58,376 bases of DNA from an uncultured Gemmatimonadales bacterium (GCA_947259585.1 CAMYMV010000006.1:139068-197443), one strand, 5' to 3'. Positions 7,851-16,472 are shown, counted from the stretch's first letter. Numbers and translations: made by a program. The notes: generated by a model from the sequence alone, not told the origin.

Positions 7851-8867
7851 ATGACACTCGATTCTCCTCGACAGGGGCGGTCCATTGCGCCGCGGCGCGC
7901 GCCGCTCGCCTGCCTGCCCGCCCTGGCGCTCGCACTGGCGTGCTCCGAGGAGATCGAACCTCCGCTGGAGGCCCCTCCCGCTGTGTCGACGGAGACGGAG
8001 AGGGTGGAAATTTCGCCCGCCGAGTACTCCACGGAGGTGGCCTTCGTCGGCTTCGCGCCGCAACCGCTGCGGCTGTTCGCGCGGTTTGTCCACCAGACTT
8101 CGCAGAACTACCTGGAACGATCCTACGGCGGCTGGCTGGAGAGCGGCGGCGCGTGGCAGCCCTTGGCCCCTCTTCGCGACAGACTGCCGGTTCCGAGAGC
8201 GGCCTGGAGGGTGCTTCCGGGCGGTCCCTGGCGAGTGATGGCCGCCGAGGGCGGCGAGGTCGCGGGCCTCGTGTATCGGGACAATTCGAGCGAGTTCCGG
8301 CTCACGCCGGGTGAGTTGGTGGCCGAATGGACGGGCGAGACCGGCCAGAGGGAGGCGCTGTTGCTCGCCCAGGTGCAGCAGGGCGACTCCCTGCAAAACG
8401 GATTGCTCGTGTTGCGGCGGTCCGCGCACCTCCGGAAGGTGGCCTCCGAAGACTCTGCATCGAGCTCGGTCTCAGACACCCTGCCGGCGTCGCTGGTAGT
8501 GGGCCTCAGGGCCCAGCTGTTCCTGCTGGTCGACTCGCTCAACAACGGTCTACTCGTCGCGCGAGATGCCGACGACCCGGACTCGACGGCCATAGCCTGG
8601 ACCTGGGTGGGCTCGATAGGCAACGAGTGGACGGACGTGCTCGTGCAACCTCCGGAGGACGTGAGCCGGGCCCTGGCACGCTGGCTCATCGAGCTTCCCG
8701 AGGCCGGGGTCACGGCCCGCTTCCGCATGGAGCCCCTGCCGAAGGACTCCGTGGCCGGAGGCCTCCGCAACGAGCGGATGCCCCACCCCTTTGCCATACA
8801 GGGAAGACTCGAGATCCTCGGCAACGGGCAGCCAGCCTCGGGCCTCGGCGTGGAGAGCCGAAACTGA
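7851..8867 (+). CDS. Hypothetical lipoprotein upstream of DUF445 gene
   Basis: A 338-residue protein. ATG 7851 opens a basic region followed by a hydrophobic core and the lipobox ALAC, so it is predicted to be lipid-anchored. The mature part contains Trp-rich beta segments (RSYGGWLESGGAWQPL, GLVYRDNSSEFRLTPGE) and a Ser/Asp-rich middle. I recognise no domain. The stop overlaps the start of the DUF445 gene (TGATG), so the two are translationally coupled and may act together at the envelope. Confidence 0.7.
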   Translation: MTLDSPRQGRSIAPRRAPLACLPALALALACSEEIEPPLEAPPAVSTETERVEISPAEYSTEVAFVGFAPQPLRLFARFVHQTSQNYLERSYGGWLESGGAWQPLAPLRDRLPVPRAAWRVLPGGPWRVMAAEGGEVAGLVYRDNSSEFRLTPGELVAEWTGETGQREALLLAQVQQGDSLQNGLLVLRRSAHLRKVASEDSASSSVSDTLPASLVVGLRAQLFLLVDSLNNGLLVARDADDPDSTAIAWTWVGSIGNEWTDVLVQPPEDVSRALARWLIELPEAGVTARFRMEPLPKDSVAGGLRNERMPHPFAIQGRLEILGNGQPASGLGVESRN

Positions 8868-10429
8868 TGACCTGGGCTCGCGCCCTTCTGACGATCTTCT
8901 TCGGCGCCCTAGCCGGCGGCATCACCAACCGCGTGGCCATCTGGATGCTCTTCCATCCATACGAACCGCCACGCCTGTTCGGTCGAGCCGTCTCATGGAT
9001 GCAGGGAGCCCTGCCGAAGAACCAGGCGCGACTGGCCGGCACGGTCGGACGGGCCGTGGGAACCCGGCTGCTCACCGCCGACGACCTGGCAGCGGAGCTC
9101 CAGGATGAGGAGCTGCGGGAGACCTTCGAGACGAGAATCCGGGAGATCCTCGAGGATCTGATCGAAGAGGAACACCCCGCCCTGTCCGAGATCCTTCCCG
9201 AACGCGTGCTCGGGGAGGCCGAGACCCTGCTGGGTCAGGTGTTCGACGAGCTCGTCGAGCGGGCGATCTCTGGACTGGACTCCCCCGGCTTCGCGGCGGA
9301 AGCCGAGCACCTGCTGGAGGCCTCGGCCGACCTCCTGGAAGACGAGCGCCTATCGGAGACACTCGATGAAGAGAAGGTCCACGCTCTGCGCGAACGAGCC
9401 GGGGAGTGGCTCGGCGAGCTGGTCGACTCGTCCGCACTCGAGTCCACGGTGGACCGACACCTCGAACGACTGGGCGCGGAGCTGCTTCGCCCCGGCCGGA
9501 CGCTCGAGGAGATCATCCCGCCGCGGCTAGTAGCAGCGGTCGAACACGCCACGCAGGATTATCTGCCCCTGGCGATGGAAAAGCTGGGCCGTCTCCTCGA
9601 GGACCCCGAGGCCAGGGAGCGCGTCGAGAAGGTGGTCCGGCAGCTCCTGGATCGGTTCATGTCCGACCTGCGTTTCCACCAGCGGGTGATCGCCAAGCTG
9701 ATCATCACGGAGGAGACCGTCCTTCGCGTGATCGACACGCTCGAGGCCGAAGGCGCTGACCGGTTGAGCGAGTTGCTCCGCGAATCAGAGGTCCAGGACG
9801 CCATCGCGAGGGGAGTGAACGAGACGATTGTCGAGTTCCTGCGTCGGCCGATCGTGGGCGTCCTCGGCAGCCCCGACGAACCGCAGGTGGAGAGCGCTCG
9901 AGAGGCCCTGGCGGAGTGGATCGTACGGACGGCGCGCGATCCGTCGGCCCGCGAGTTCCTCCTGGATCAGGCCGAGGAGACGGTGGGACGCATAGGGGAT
10001 CGCAGTTGGGCCGATGCGCTCCGCACCCTTCCGGCGGCACGCCTCGGAAGCTGGATCGCCGCAGCGCTGGGGACCGAGCCGGGTCGGCAACTCATCGAAG
10101 CCGCGAGAGAACCGACCGTACGGTGGGCTCTGACGCGGCCCATCGGACGCCCGGGCCATCTACTGGGAGAGGACGCGGCCGCTCGGCTGGGTAGCGCTCT
10201 CTCCCCTCACATCTGGAGCTGGATCACCCGTCAGGTTCCCGAGATCGCCTCGCGCGTGCGCGTCGCCGAAAGGGTCGAAGAGAAGATCCGAGATTACCCT
10301 CTCGCTCAGCTCGAGACGCTGGTCCGCTCAGTGACCGAGCAGGAGCTGAAGCTGATCGTGCGTCTCGGCTACGTCCTCGGCGGGGTCATCGGCACGGTGC
10401 TCGTGGCGATCACGATCCTGGTCGGCTGA
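8867..10429 (+). CDS. DUF445 family membrane protein
   Basis: A 520-residue protein. The first helix is followed by GGITNRVAIWMLFHPYEPP, the typical DUF445 start; this family is named YheB in Bacillus. A long Glu/Leu/Arg-rich helical body contains repeated DUF445 units (for example ARLAGTVGRAVGTRLLTADD and IVEFLRRPIVGVLGSPD). A second hydrophobic helix closes the protein (LGYVLGGVIGTVLVAITILV). One membrane anchor at each end with a large helical domain between them is the usual arrangement. The biochemical role of the family is unknown. The start overlaps the upstream stop as TGATG. Confidence 0.85.
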   Translation: MTWARALLTIFFGALAGGITNRVAIWMLFHPYEPPRLFGRAVSWMQGALPKNQARLAGTVGRAVGTRLLTADDLAAELQDEELRETFETRIREILEDLIEEEHPALSEILPERVLGEAETLLGQVFDELVERAISGLDSPGFAAEAEHLLEASADLLEDERLSETLDEEKVHALRERAGEWLGELVDSSALESTVDRHLERLGAELLRPGRTLEEIIPPRLVAAVEHATQDYLPLAMEKLGRLLEDPEARERVEKVVRQLLDRFMSDLRFHQRVIAKLIITEETVLRVIDTLEAEGADRLSELLRESEVQDAIARGVNETIVEFLRRPIVGVLGSPDEPQVESAREALAEWIVRTARDPSAREFLLDQAEETVGRIGDRSWADALRTLPAARLGSWIAAALGTEPGRQLIEAAREPTVRWALTRPIGRPGHLLGEDAAARLGSALSPHIWSWITRQVPEIASRVRVAERVEEKIRDYPLAQLETLVRSVTEQELKLIVRLGYVLGGVIGTVLVAITILVG

Positions 10430-10444
10430 CTACGACGCTCTTCG

Positions 10445-10466
10445 GCCGATCGCGAGCCTGATCGGC
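10445..10466. terminator. Hairpin between convergent genes
   Basis: A 7-bp inverted repeat, GCCGATC and GATCGGC with an 8-base loop, sits in the 45-base gap between the convergent DUF445 (plus) and TPR (minus) genes. There is no clear T-run on either strand, so terminator activity is an inference from position. Confidence 0.35.
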
Positions 10467-10474
10467 TCGGTGGC

Positions 10475-11461
10475 TCAGGCAGGATTCTCGCGGGAGCGGC
10501 GGTACATCTCGGCGGCCCGATCGGGCTGCTGCAGACGATCGTAGACGATACCCATGACGTAGTAGGCGCGCGTGCTCGGCTTGATCTCCACGGCCTTGCG
10601 CAGAGCATCCAGCGCCTCCTCCCAACGCGCCAGGTAGTTGAACGACTCGCCCAGATAGACGTAGGCCGCGACGCCCTCCGGATCCAGCTCGATGGCACGC
10701 TGAAAGCCTTCCGCAGCCTCCCGGTAGAGCCCGCGCCGAAAGTATACGAGGCCGAGGTTGAGGTGGGCATCCACGCTCCCTGGCTCCAGGCGAAGCGCCC
10801 GCCGGAGCTCGGATTCAGCCTCATCGTAGCGGCCCAGCACGGCGAGTACGGCGCCAACGTTGGACAGAAGCTGGACGTTCTCCGGATCGAGGTCGGCCGC
10901 GCCCCGGTATTCCTTGAGCGCCAACTCGGGCTCACCCAGCCGGTCGTAGACGAAGCCGAGGTTGTTGCGCGCCTTGAGGTGACGAGGGTTGATGGCGAGG
11001 AGCTCGGCGTAGGCGCGTGCGGCGTCTCGGAGCTTGCCCTCCTCGGCGAGATCTCTCGCCTTCCGGTACAGCTCCTCCTGCTGCTTCCTCCGCGAAACCG
11101 GCTTGGGCTCGTCATCTCCGTCCGCCGCCGAAGTGTCGTCTTCCGACTCGCTCTTCCCGGCCCGCTCGTCGTCGCCCGCAGCGGATGCGGCATCCTCGGC
11201 CGGGGACGAGGCGGCTTCGGGGGCGGGCCCGGCCTCTTTGGGATCGGGCTCGTCCGCGCCGGCCTCGGGCCCGTCCTGACCCGGCTCGGGCCCGATTGTC
11301 AAGGTCTCCCCGGCCGCCGGCCCGTCCGCGCCCTCTACCTTCGCGGCCTCACCGGCCCCGGTCCCGGAAGCCTCGTCGGGCGTCTCGGCCGAGGGTGCCT
11401 CGCTTCCACCCTCGTCCACGATCGACGCCTCTCTCGTCTTCTTCTTCTTCTTCTTGGCCAA
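10475..11461 (-). CDS. TPR-repeat protein with acidic N-terminal linker
   Basis: A 328-residue protein. The best start is TTG 11461, giving LAKKKKKKTREAS, because AGAGGA lies 6 bases upstream; the next start outward would overlap cutA by 40 bases. After the poly-Lys start comes a low-complexity Glu/Ala/Pro/Gly segment of about 110 residues. From about residue 125 onward there are five to six tetratricopeptide repeats (for example ARAYAELLAINPRHLKARNN, GAVLAVLGRYDEAESELRRA). TPR arrays mediate protein-protein contacts. There is no signal peptide. The TTG lies 2 bases after the cutA stop, in one operon with cutA and the acyl-CoA synthetase. Confidence 0.82.
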   Translation of the reverse strand: MAKKKKKKTREASIVDEGGSEAPSAETPDEASGTGAGEAAKVEGADGPAAGETLTIGPEPGQDGPEAGADEPDPKEAGPAPEAASSPAEDAASAAGDDERAGKSESEDDTSAADGDDEPKPVSRRKQQEELYRKARDLAEEGKLRDAARAYAELLAINPRHLKARNNLGFVYDRLGEPELALKEYRGAADLDPENVQLLSNVGAVLAVLGRYDEAESELRRALRLEPGSVDAHLNLGLVYFRRGLYREAAEGFQRAIELDPEGVAAYVYLGESFNYLARWEEALDALRKAVEIKPSTRAYYVMGIVYDRLQQPDRAAEMYRRSRENPA

Positions 11462-11463
11462 GC

Positions 11464-11805
11464 TCAGTCCTCTGGGCTCTCCGCGACGCTGCGCGTCACC
11501 CATTGCATGTAGCTGTCGGATCCTCCGAGCACCGGAAGCACGATGAATTCCGGCTCTTCGTACGGATGCAGGGCACGGACCGAATCTTCCAGCGGCCCCG
11601 TGCGCGCCTGCGTCGTCTTCAGGATCGCGAGGGCCTCCCCAGCTTCCTCAACGCTCCCCTTCCAGCGATATACGGAGGAGACGCCGTCCAGAACGTTCGC
11701 GCAGGCGGCGAGGCGATTCTCGACGACCCGCCGGCCGATCTCGACCAGCGTCTCCCGGTCCGGACCCGTGACGAGAACGACGACGATCCCCGGGTCTGCG
11801 GTCAT
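11464..11805 (-). CDS. cutA: CutA divalent-cation tolerance protein
   Basis: A 113-residue protein of the usual CutA length (about 105-115). Family hallmarks are the opening strand VVVLVTGPDRE, then ENRLAACANVLDGVSSVYRW and the late HPYEEPEFIVLPVLGGSDSY. CutA forms very stable trimers with a PII-like ferredoxin fold and has been linked to copper tolerance, although its molecular role is unsettled. ATG 11805 overlaps the stop of the acyl-CoA synthetase gene (ATGA), indicating coupling. Confidence 0.93.
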   Translation of the reverse strand: MTADPGIVVVLVTGPDRETLVEIGRRVVENRLAACANVLDGVSSVYRWKGSVEEAGEALAILKTTQARTGPLEDSVRALHPYEEPEFIVLPVLGGSDSYMQWVTRSVAESPED

Positions 11806-13691
11806 CGGGAGGAGTCGGCCGCGATCTCGCGCCCGGCCTCTTCGTACACCCGCTCGATCCGATCCGCGTACCGCTCGACCACGATCTTCCGGCGGACCTT
11901 CTGGGTGGGCGTGAGCGTGCCTGCCTCGATCGTGAACGGCTCGTCCAACAGAATGACCTGCTTCGGCCTTTCGTAGCCGGAAAACTCCTGGAGCTCTCGA
12001 TCCATCTCCGCCAGCAGATGTCGGGCCGCAGTCGGCTCCACGGTGAGCTCTTCCGGACGGGAGAAGTCGAGCCCTTCGCTGCGGCCCCATTCCGCCAGCC
12101 GCTCGAACTCCGGTACGACGAGGGCCAGTATGAACTTGCGGCCGTCCCCCACGAGGACGACCTGATCCACGAGCCGGCTGCGCTTGAGGGTCTCCTCGAT
12201 CGGCTGGGGAGCCACGTTCTTGCCGTACGAGGTGACGATCAGCTCCTTCTTGCGGTCGGTGATCCGCAGGTAGCCATCTTGATCCAGTTCGCCGATGTCG
12301 CCCGTGTGAAGCCAGCCGTCCGGCTCGATCGCCTCCCTGGTGGCCTCATCGTTCCGGTAGTATCCCAGCATCACGTTTCGCCCGCGGCAGAGGATCTCCC
12401 CGTCGTCCGCGATGCGCACCTCCACGCCGTCGATCGGGGTCCCGACGGTGCCCAACCGAGGAGCGTCGATCGGGTTTACGGTGATGATGGGCGAGGACTC
12501 CGTGAGCCCGTAGCCCTCGAGCACAGGCAAGCCGGCTGCCCAGAAGAACTTGGCGATCCGTGCCGAGAGGGGCGCGCTTCCGCTCACGAAGTAACGGATC
12601 CGCCCGCCCGTTCGGGCCCTCAGCTTCTGAAAGACGAGCTTGTCGGCGACCCGGTACTGCAGGGCCAGCCACCGACCGGGGCTCTCCCCGGCCAGCAGCG
12701 CGTCCGCGACGCGTTCGCCCACGGCTTTCGCCCACCAGAAGATCCGCTCTTTCACGCCGCCCGCCGTCGTCGCCGCGGCCAGGGTGGCATCGTAGACCTT
12801 CTCGTAGAAACGCGGGACCGCCGCCATGAACGTAGGTCGCACCTCCAGCATGTCCCGCGGGACCGTGTCGACGGACTCGGCGAACGCGCGGGGCGCACCG
12901 CAGTGCCAGGTGCAGAAGTGTCCCGCGGTGCGCTCGAACACGTGCGACATCGGCAGCCAGGCCAACACCATATCGGACCGCAGAAGGTGGAGCCGCCGGG
13001 AACCCAAGACGGCGTTGCTGAACACGTTGTCGTGGGAGAGCATGACGCCTTTCGGCGGGCCCGTCGTTCCGGAGGTGTAGATCAGAGTGGCGATGTCTTC
13101 GGGCCGTGTCTCCCTCGCGTAAGCCTCGTATTCGTCGTGAAGATGAACCTGGCCCCGTCCCCGCTCCTCGAAGCTCTCCCACGAGATGAGCTCGAAGGGA
13201 GCGTCGGGGGGGGAGCCAACGGGATCGAACGGGATGACGTGCCTCAGGTCGGGCGTCTGGTGGGCGGACTCGACCAGCTTGGCCAGTTGATCGGCGTCCG
13301 CCACGAAAGCGGCACGGGCCCCGGCGTTCCTCAGTATGTAGGCGATCTGATCGGGGGTCAGCGAGTCGTAGACGGGGACGCTGACGACACCCGCCATGAC
13401 CATGGCGAAATCGATCAGAGCCCACTCGTAGCGAGTCGCCGAGATGATCGCTGCTCGGTCGCCCCGCTCGAGGCCGAGAGACCGGAGAGCGAGCGAGTGG
13501 TCGCGGACGATCTCCGAGACCTCGCGGTACGTGCGAGGCTCCCACTCCCCCTCGCCGCGCCGCACCAGCAAAGCCGTGGCGTCCGGATGCTCCCCAATGG
13601 AATCGAGGTAAAGGTCGACGAGCGTCCCCGGAGGAACCTCGGCCGGAGATCCATCCCGCCGTCGCAAGGGCGCGTCGGTGTCAGCCGACAC
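11802..13691 (-). CDS. Long-chain acyl-CoA synthetase (FadD15-like)
   Basis: A 629-residue AMP-forming ligase. The P-loop-like motif TLIYTSGTTGPPKGVMLSHD and the adenylation motif YGLTESSPIITVN are intact. So are WLHTGDIGELDQDGYLRITD and the hinge ITDRKKELIVTSYGKNVAP. The C-terminal catalytic lysine is present in LTPTQKVRRKIV, in contrast to the second synthetase homologue near 29 kb. It activates long-chain fatty acids as CoA thioesters for membrane lipid turnover or beta-oxidation. The GTG start at 13691 overlaps the upstream TAG (TAGTG). Confidence 0.92.
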   Translation of the reverse strand: MSADTDAPLRRRDGSPAEVPPGTLVDLYLDSIGEHPDATALLVRRGEGEWEPRTYREVSEIVRDHSLALRSLGLERGDRAAIISATRYEWALIDFAMVMAGVVSVPVYDSLTPDQIAYILRNAGARAAFVADADQLAKLVESAHQTPDLRHVIPFDPVGSPPDAPFELISWESFEERGRGQVHLHDEYEAYARETRPEDIATLIYTSGTTGPPKGVMLSHDNVFSNAVLGSRRLHLLRSDMVLAWLPMSHVFERTAGHFCTWHCGAPRAFAESVDTVPRDMLEVRPTFMAAVPRFYEKVYDATLAAATTAGGVKERIFWWAKAVGERVADALLAGESPGRWLALQYRVADKLVFQKLRARTGGRIRYFVSGSAPLSARIAKFFWAAGLPVLEGYGLTESSPIITVNPIDAPRLGTVGTPIDGVEVRIADDGEILCRGRNVMLGYYRNDEATREAIEPDGWLHTGDIGELDQDGYLRITDRKKELIVTSYGKNVAPQPIEETLKRSRLVDQVVLVGDGRKFILALVVPEFERLAEWGRSEGLDFSRPEELTVEPTAARHLLAEMDRELQEFSGYERPKQVILLDEPFTIEAGTLTPTQKVRRKIVVERYADRIERVYEEAGREIAADSSR

Positions 13692-14128
13692 TACGCCTCC
13701 CCTTCAGCGTCTCCGCCGCGCAGTTGGTCCAGCGTGGCCCGAGCATGGTCGACACGCTGCTCCACCTCGGTTCCGCCCGGCTTGTCCGCGTCCAGAAAGC
13801 GTTCGAGGTGCTCGACGGCGCTCGCGATCTCGCCGCGGTTCAGCTGAACGAACGCGAGTCCGTAGTGGGCGGAAGCGCTGCCCGGCCTGTGTTCGAGCGC
13901 CCTCTCGTACATCTTCGCGGCTTCGTCGGGCAGGCCCATCCGAGTTTGGATGACGGCCATCTGCTCCATGGATGCCACGTCGTCGGAGCGCTCCTTGAGG
14001 GCGAGTCGAAACGAGGTCAGCGCGTCATGCAGCCGATCCTGACGCGCCAGCTGCACGCCCTCTTCGTAGTAATCGGGTCTCTGTTTCAGGCTGTGGCTGT
14101 CGTCGTCCCAGAACTTCCACCAGGCCAT
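13691..14128 (-). CDS. Small TPR protein
   Basis: A 145-residue protein starting MAWWKFWDDDSHSLK at ATG 14128. A longer frame from GTG 14251 is possible, but its N-terminus is compositionally unlike the rest. Three tetratricopeptide-like repeats follow (GVQLARQDRLHDALTSFRLA, AAKMYERALEHRPGSASAHY and the next unit). There is no signal peptide, so it is probably cytoplasmic or peripheral to the membrane through the Trp-rich start. It ends in a TAGTG overlap with the acyl-CoA synthetase gene. The partner is unknown. Confidence 0.75.
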   Translation of the reverse strand: MAWWKFWDDDSHSLKQRPDYYEEGVQLARQDRLHDALTSFRLALKERSDDVASMEQMAVIQTRMGLPDEAAKMYERALEHRPGSASAHYGLAFVQLNRGEIASAVEHLERFLDADKPGGTEVEQRVDHARATLDQLRGGDAEGEA

Positions 14129-14243
14129 CTTCAGCTGCGCTTCTCGTCGGTTAGAGGGAGGCAGATCGCCCGCGGCCTGCCAGCGGCCATGGATCGCGTC
14201 GAAACTAGATCCGGCATCCTGGCACGGCAATCGGAGACACGAC

Positions 14244-14945
14244 TCAGACACGTCGGGCGACTATCGCCCGTGGATCGACGACGATGGGCTCCAGTCCGGC
14301 AGTCTTCAGAAGGGAGAGGACCGCCTCTTCCCCCGCCGGGCTGGATCCGAGGACAGCCAGGCGACCGTCGGGTCTCAGCACACGCGCGGCTTCGGCGATG
14401 ACCTCCTGTCGCGCGCCGCGGATGGCCGCGGCGGCAACGCTGCCCGCGCGGAGGGGGAGCGACCCCGCCGGCGTGTCCGACAGGTAGGTCACCCCCGCGG
14501 ACGGCGGCGAAGCCGGCCGCTCCTCCCCCTCTTCGCGACCCCGGAGAGCGACGATTTCGCTCGCCGGCGCCAGCCTCGAGAGCTCGGCGGCCATTGGCCC
14601 CAGTCCCTGGCCGAGCAGGACGTATCCCGCGACCTCGTGGAGCGAGAGCAGCGCCGCGACCAGAAGGGCCGCGTCGGCCTGCGGCTCGGACGATCCGGGG
14701 GGTGACTCGACCGCCGATGCTTCTCGATCGGATCGATCTCGAGGCTCGGGAGGCGCGAGGGCGAAGCAAACGGCGCCGTCCTGGATCGGGTAGCGAGCCT
14801 CGCAGGCGGGACACCCGAGCCAACCGCCGATCACCTTGCGGCCGCGAAGCTCCTCGACAACGGCGACGAGCCCCTGGAGCGTCCCCTCGTCCTGTCGCGG
14901 ACGGCAGCGGTGACAGACGAGGACTTCCGCGAGTTCGATAAACAG
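14244..14945 (-). CDS. Methyltransferase-like protein with Trm112-like zinc domain, CTG start proposed
   Basis: From CTG 14945 the product is 233 residues. The only ATG/GTG/TTG start in this part of the frame, GTG 14834, would cut off the first Cys pair. With the CTG start, residues about 10-13 (CHRC) and 45-48 (CPAC) form two Cys pairs around a short beta unit ending in ARYPIQDGAVCF, as in Trm112-like zinc domains fused to SAM methyltransferases. GAGG sits 7 bases before the CTG. The C-terminal half has a Rossmann-like course (VAGYVLLGQGLGPMAAELSR, ARVLRPDGRLAVLGSSP), but the glycine-rich SAM loop is divergent, so catalysis is uncertain. Confidence 0.68.
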   Translation of the reverse strand: MFIELAEVLVCHRCRPRQDEGTLQGLVAVVEELRGRKVIGGWLGCPACEARYPIQDGAVCFALAPPEPRDRSDREASAVESPPGSSEPQADAALLVAALLSLHEVAGYVLLGQGLGPMAAELSRLAPASEIVALRGREEGEERPASPPSAGVTYLSDTPAGSLPLRAGSVAAAAIRGARQEVIAEAARVLRPDGRLAVLGSSPAGEEAVLSLLKTAGLEPIVVDPRAIVARRV

Positions 14946-14991
14946 GGGAGCGCCTCGTCGTGGACCGGGGTCGCGCGGCGGAGCCGGCTCT

Positions 14992-15645
14992 CTAGGAGAT
15001 GAACTGCGGTGAAAGGACGAGCCGGATAAACTCCTCGCGGGTTCGGGGGTCGCTTCGGAAGAGTCCGCGCACCGCGCTGGTGATCGTCTTGCTGTTCTGC
15101 TTCTCGACGCCGCGCATCATCATGCAGAGATGGTAGGCCTCCACCACCACCCCGACCCCTTGGGGCTGGACCGCCTCCTCCAGCGCGCTGGCGATCTCCT
15201 CCGTGAGGCGCTCCTGAACCTGGAGCCGTCGCGCAAAGATCTCGACGAGGCGGGGCACCTTGCTGAGCCCGACGATCTTCCCATCCGGGATGTAGGCGAT
15301 GTGCGCCTTCCCGAAAAACGGCAGCAGATGATGCTCGCACATCGAGTAGAGCTCGATGTCCTTCACCAGCACCATGCTGTCGTGCTTCTCCTCGAACACG
15401 CCGTCCCCGATCGCCTCCTCTACCGAGGCGGTGTAGCCTCGAGTAAGCCAACGGAGCGATTCGGCGACCCGCTTCGGCGTACGCTCGAGACCCGGACGCT
15501 CGGGATTCTCGCCCACGCGCCTCAGCTGTTCCTCGATCAGCTCCTCGAAGCTCGCATCGGAGAGCTGCGTTCCTGCCGGCTCTGTCTCACCACCCGCGGA
15601 GGCGGCGGACTCTCGAGCCTCCAACTTCAAACCGTCGTCATTCAC
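14992..15645 (-). CDS. folE: GTP cyclohydrolase I
   Basis: A 217-residue FolE. Zinc and active-site residues are visible in [20 protein letters not shown] and [20 protein letters not shown], and [19 protein letters not shown] is the N-terminal signature. It converts GTP to 7,8-dihydroneopterin triphosphate, the entry to folate, biopterin and 7-deazaguanine synthesis. The GTG start at 15645 overlaps the end of queD by 8 bases, so the first two steps of the preQ0 or tetrahydrobiopterin route are translationally coupled. No queC or queE is in this window. An unassigned RNA with a terminator lies upstream of queD and may control both genes. Confidence 0.95.
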   Translation of the reverse strand: MNDDGLKLEARESAASAGGETEPAGTQLSDASFEELIEEQLRRVGENPERPGLERTPKRVAESLRWLTRGYTASVEEAIGDGVFEEKHDSMVLVKDIELYSMCEHHLLPFFGKAHIAYIPDGKIVGLSKVPRLVEIFARRLQVQERLTEEIASALEEAVQPQGVGVVVEAYHLCMMMRGVEKQNSKTITSAVRGLFRSDPRTREEFIRLVLSPQFIS

Positions 15646-16051
15646 CGCAGTACTCCACGTGATTGCGTCCTGTCTCCCAGAGCTTGACCGAAACGAGCCG
15701 GGCTCCATCCAGCCGTCCGGTCAGCCTGTTCCAGATCTGCACAGCCAGGTTCTCGGCCGTCGGGTTGACGCCCTGCAACCAGGACACGTCCACGTTCAGG
15801 TTGGCGTGGTCCATCTCCACCACCACGCGGTCGTTGACGAGGTCCCGCAGGCGCTTGACGTCCAGAACATACCCCGTTTCCGGGTCGATCTCTCCCTCGA
15901 CGGTCACCTCGATCTCGTAGTTGTGCCCGTGCCCGCTCGGGTTGCTGCACGCTCCGAACACGGCACGGTTCTTCTCATCGTCGTAATCGGGGCTGTGCAG
16001 ACGATGGCCGGCCGAGAAGTGTAGCCGCCGAGTGACTCGGACCTTGGGCAT
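15638..16051 (-). CDS. queD: 6-carboxytetrahydropterin/6-pyruvoyltetrahydropterin synthase
   Basis: A 137-residue PTPS-family enzyme. The three zinc His ligands come from LHFSAGHRL and [11 protein letters not shown], and the catalytic Cys is in [15 protein letters not shown]. The Asp-His pair follows in [11 protein letters not shown], and [16 protein letters not shown] supplies the pterin-anchoring Glu. It acts on the folE product, dihydroneopterin triphosphate. Bacterial members usually serve queuosine or preQ0 synthesis, but the NPSGHGHNY spacing is also seen in biopterin-type enzymes, so the exact product is open. ATG 16051 heads the folE-containing operon. Confidence 0.92.
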   Translation of the reverse strand: MPKVRVTRRLHFSAGHRLHSPDYDDEKNRAVFGACSNPSGHGHNYEIEVTVEGEIDPETGYVLDVKRLRDLVNDRVVVEMDHANLNVDVSWLQGVNPTAENLAVQIWNRLTGRLDGARLVSVKLWETGRNHVEYCGE

Positions 16052-16164
16052 TCCGTCTATCAGAGTGAGGGTGAGCGCGTCCTGCCAACCGTGGCCGGAG
16101 TCGCGCGATTCCGGATGGACGATGCTAGCGGCGGGTGGGCCGCGACGCCAGAATAAGGGATGTG

Positions 16165-16187
16165 AAAAAGGGCGGCTTTCGCCGCCC
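16165..16187 (-). terminator. Intrinsic terminator of the RNA upstream of queD
   Basis: On the minus strand a perfect 7-bp GC stem, GGGCGGC and GCCGCCC with a GAAA tetraloop, is followed directly by TTTTT. This is a textbook intrinsic terminator. It lies about 115 bases before the queD start, so transcripts from the upstream RNA would end here or read through. Confidence 0.88.
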
Positions 16188-16350
16188 TACAGGGGCTAGT
16201 GCAAGGGGTTTTATGATGCCCTTTCCCAAGGCCTAGACCGCGCCTCCCGGTTTTCCGCCTTCCCAAACCGGGCCTGGCGTCCGTCGAGAGAGCCGGGTCA
16301 CTCGTTTTTGCTATCGGCTCAAAAACGAGCCTTACACCAACCTGCAGCGG
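16165..16350 (-). ncRNA. Unassigned structured RNA with pseudoknot and terminator
   Basis: The minus strand can fold as follows (plus coordinates). A closing stem pairs 16330-16338 with 16198-16206, extended by 16341-16344 with 16190-16193. A perfect 10-bp hairpin pairs 16301-16310 with 16320-16329. Its 9-base loop contains AGCCG (16315-16319), which matches CGGCT (16291-16295) as an H-type pseudoknot. A further hairpin pairs 16246-16253 with 16265-16272. The intrinsic terminator follows immediately. No protein-coding frame here looks genuine. I could not match it to tmRNA, RNase P, SRP, 6S or any riboswitch I know by its conserved sequence. It could be a stand-alone small RNA or a terminator-controlled leader of queD-folE. 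The 5' end is approximate. The rest of the 16052-16472 gap shows nothing else I can name. Confidence 0.6.
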
Positions 16351-16472
16351 TAATTTAACCAAATGGCGCGCCTAGTGGGAGGCCGATTGCTCGTGCGCGC
16401 GACCTCGACCCTCTAGATTTGGCGAGCTTCGCGGCACTCGAGGCTGAAGTTGGGCAGCTGGCGAGGAGACAT

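Noticed and set aside
6426..8429. A 667-codon open frame on the minus strand over the symporter and lipoprotein genes
   Set aside because: Arg/His/Gly/Pro-rich random composition, typical of an antisense or shifted frame in GC-rich DNA; the real genes are in other frames with clear motifs.
8327..8866. N-terminal extension of the DUF445 frame by 180 codons
   Set aside because: It overlaps the lipoprotein gene and lacks any domain; DUF445 starts cleanly at ATG 8867 with a TGATG overlap.
12018..13847. A 609-codon plus-strand frame opposite the acyl-CoA synthetase
   Set aside because: Mirror frame of a strongly conserved enzyme; composition rich in Arg, Asp, His and Gly with no motif.
16165..16350. 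tmRNA, RNase P, SRP RNA, 6S RNA, THF, preQ1, TPP or cobalamin riboswitch
   Set aside because: None of the conserved sequence blocks I know for these was found; a short GAGCCGATA match to E. coli 6S lies in a hairpin loop and does not fit the 6S fold.
16060..16362. A 100-codon minus-strand frame over the structured RNA
   Set aside because: No ribosome-binding site, no signal or domain, and it runs through the intrinsic terminator; RNA structure explains the region better.
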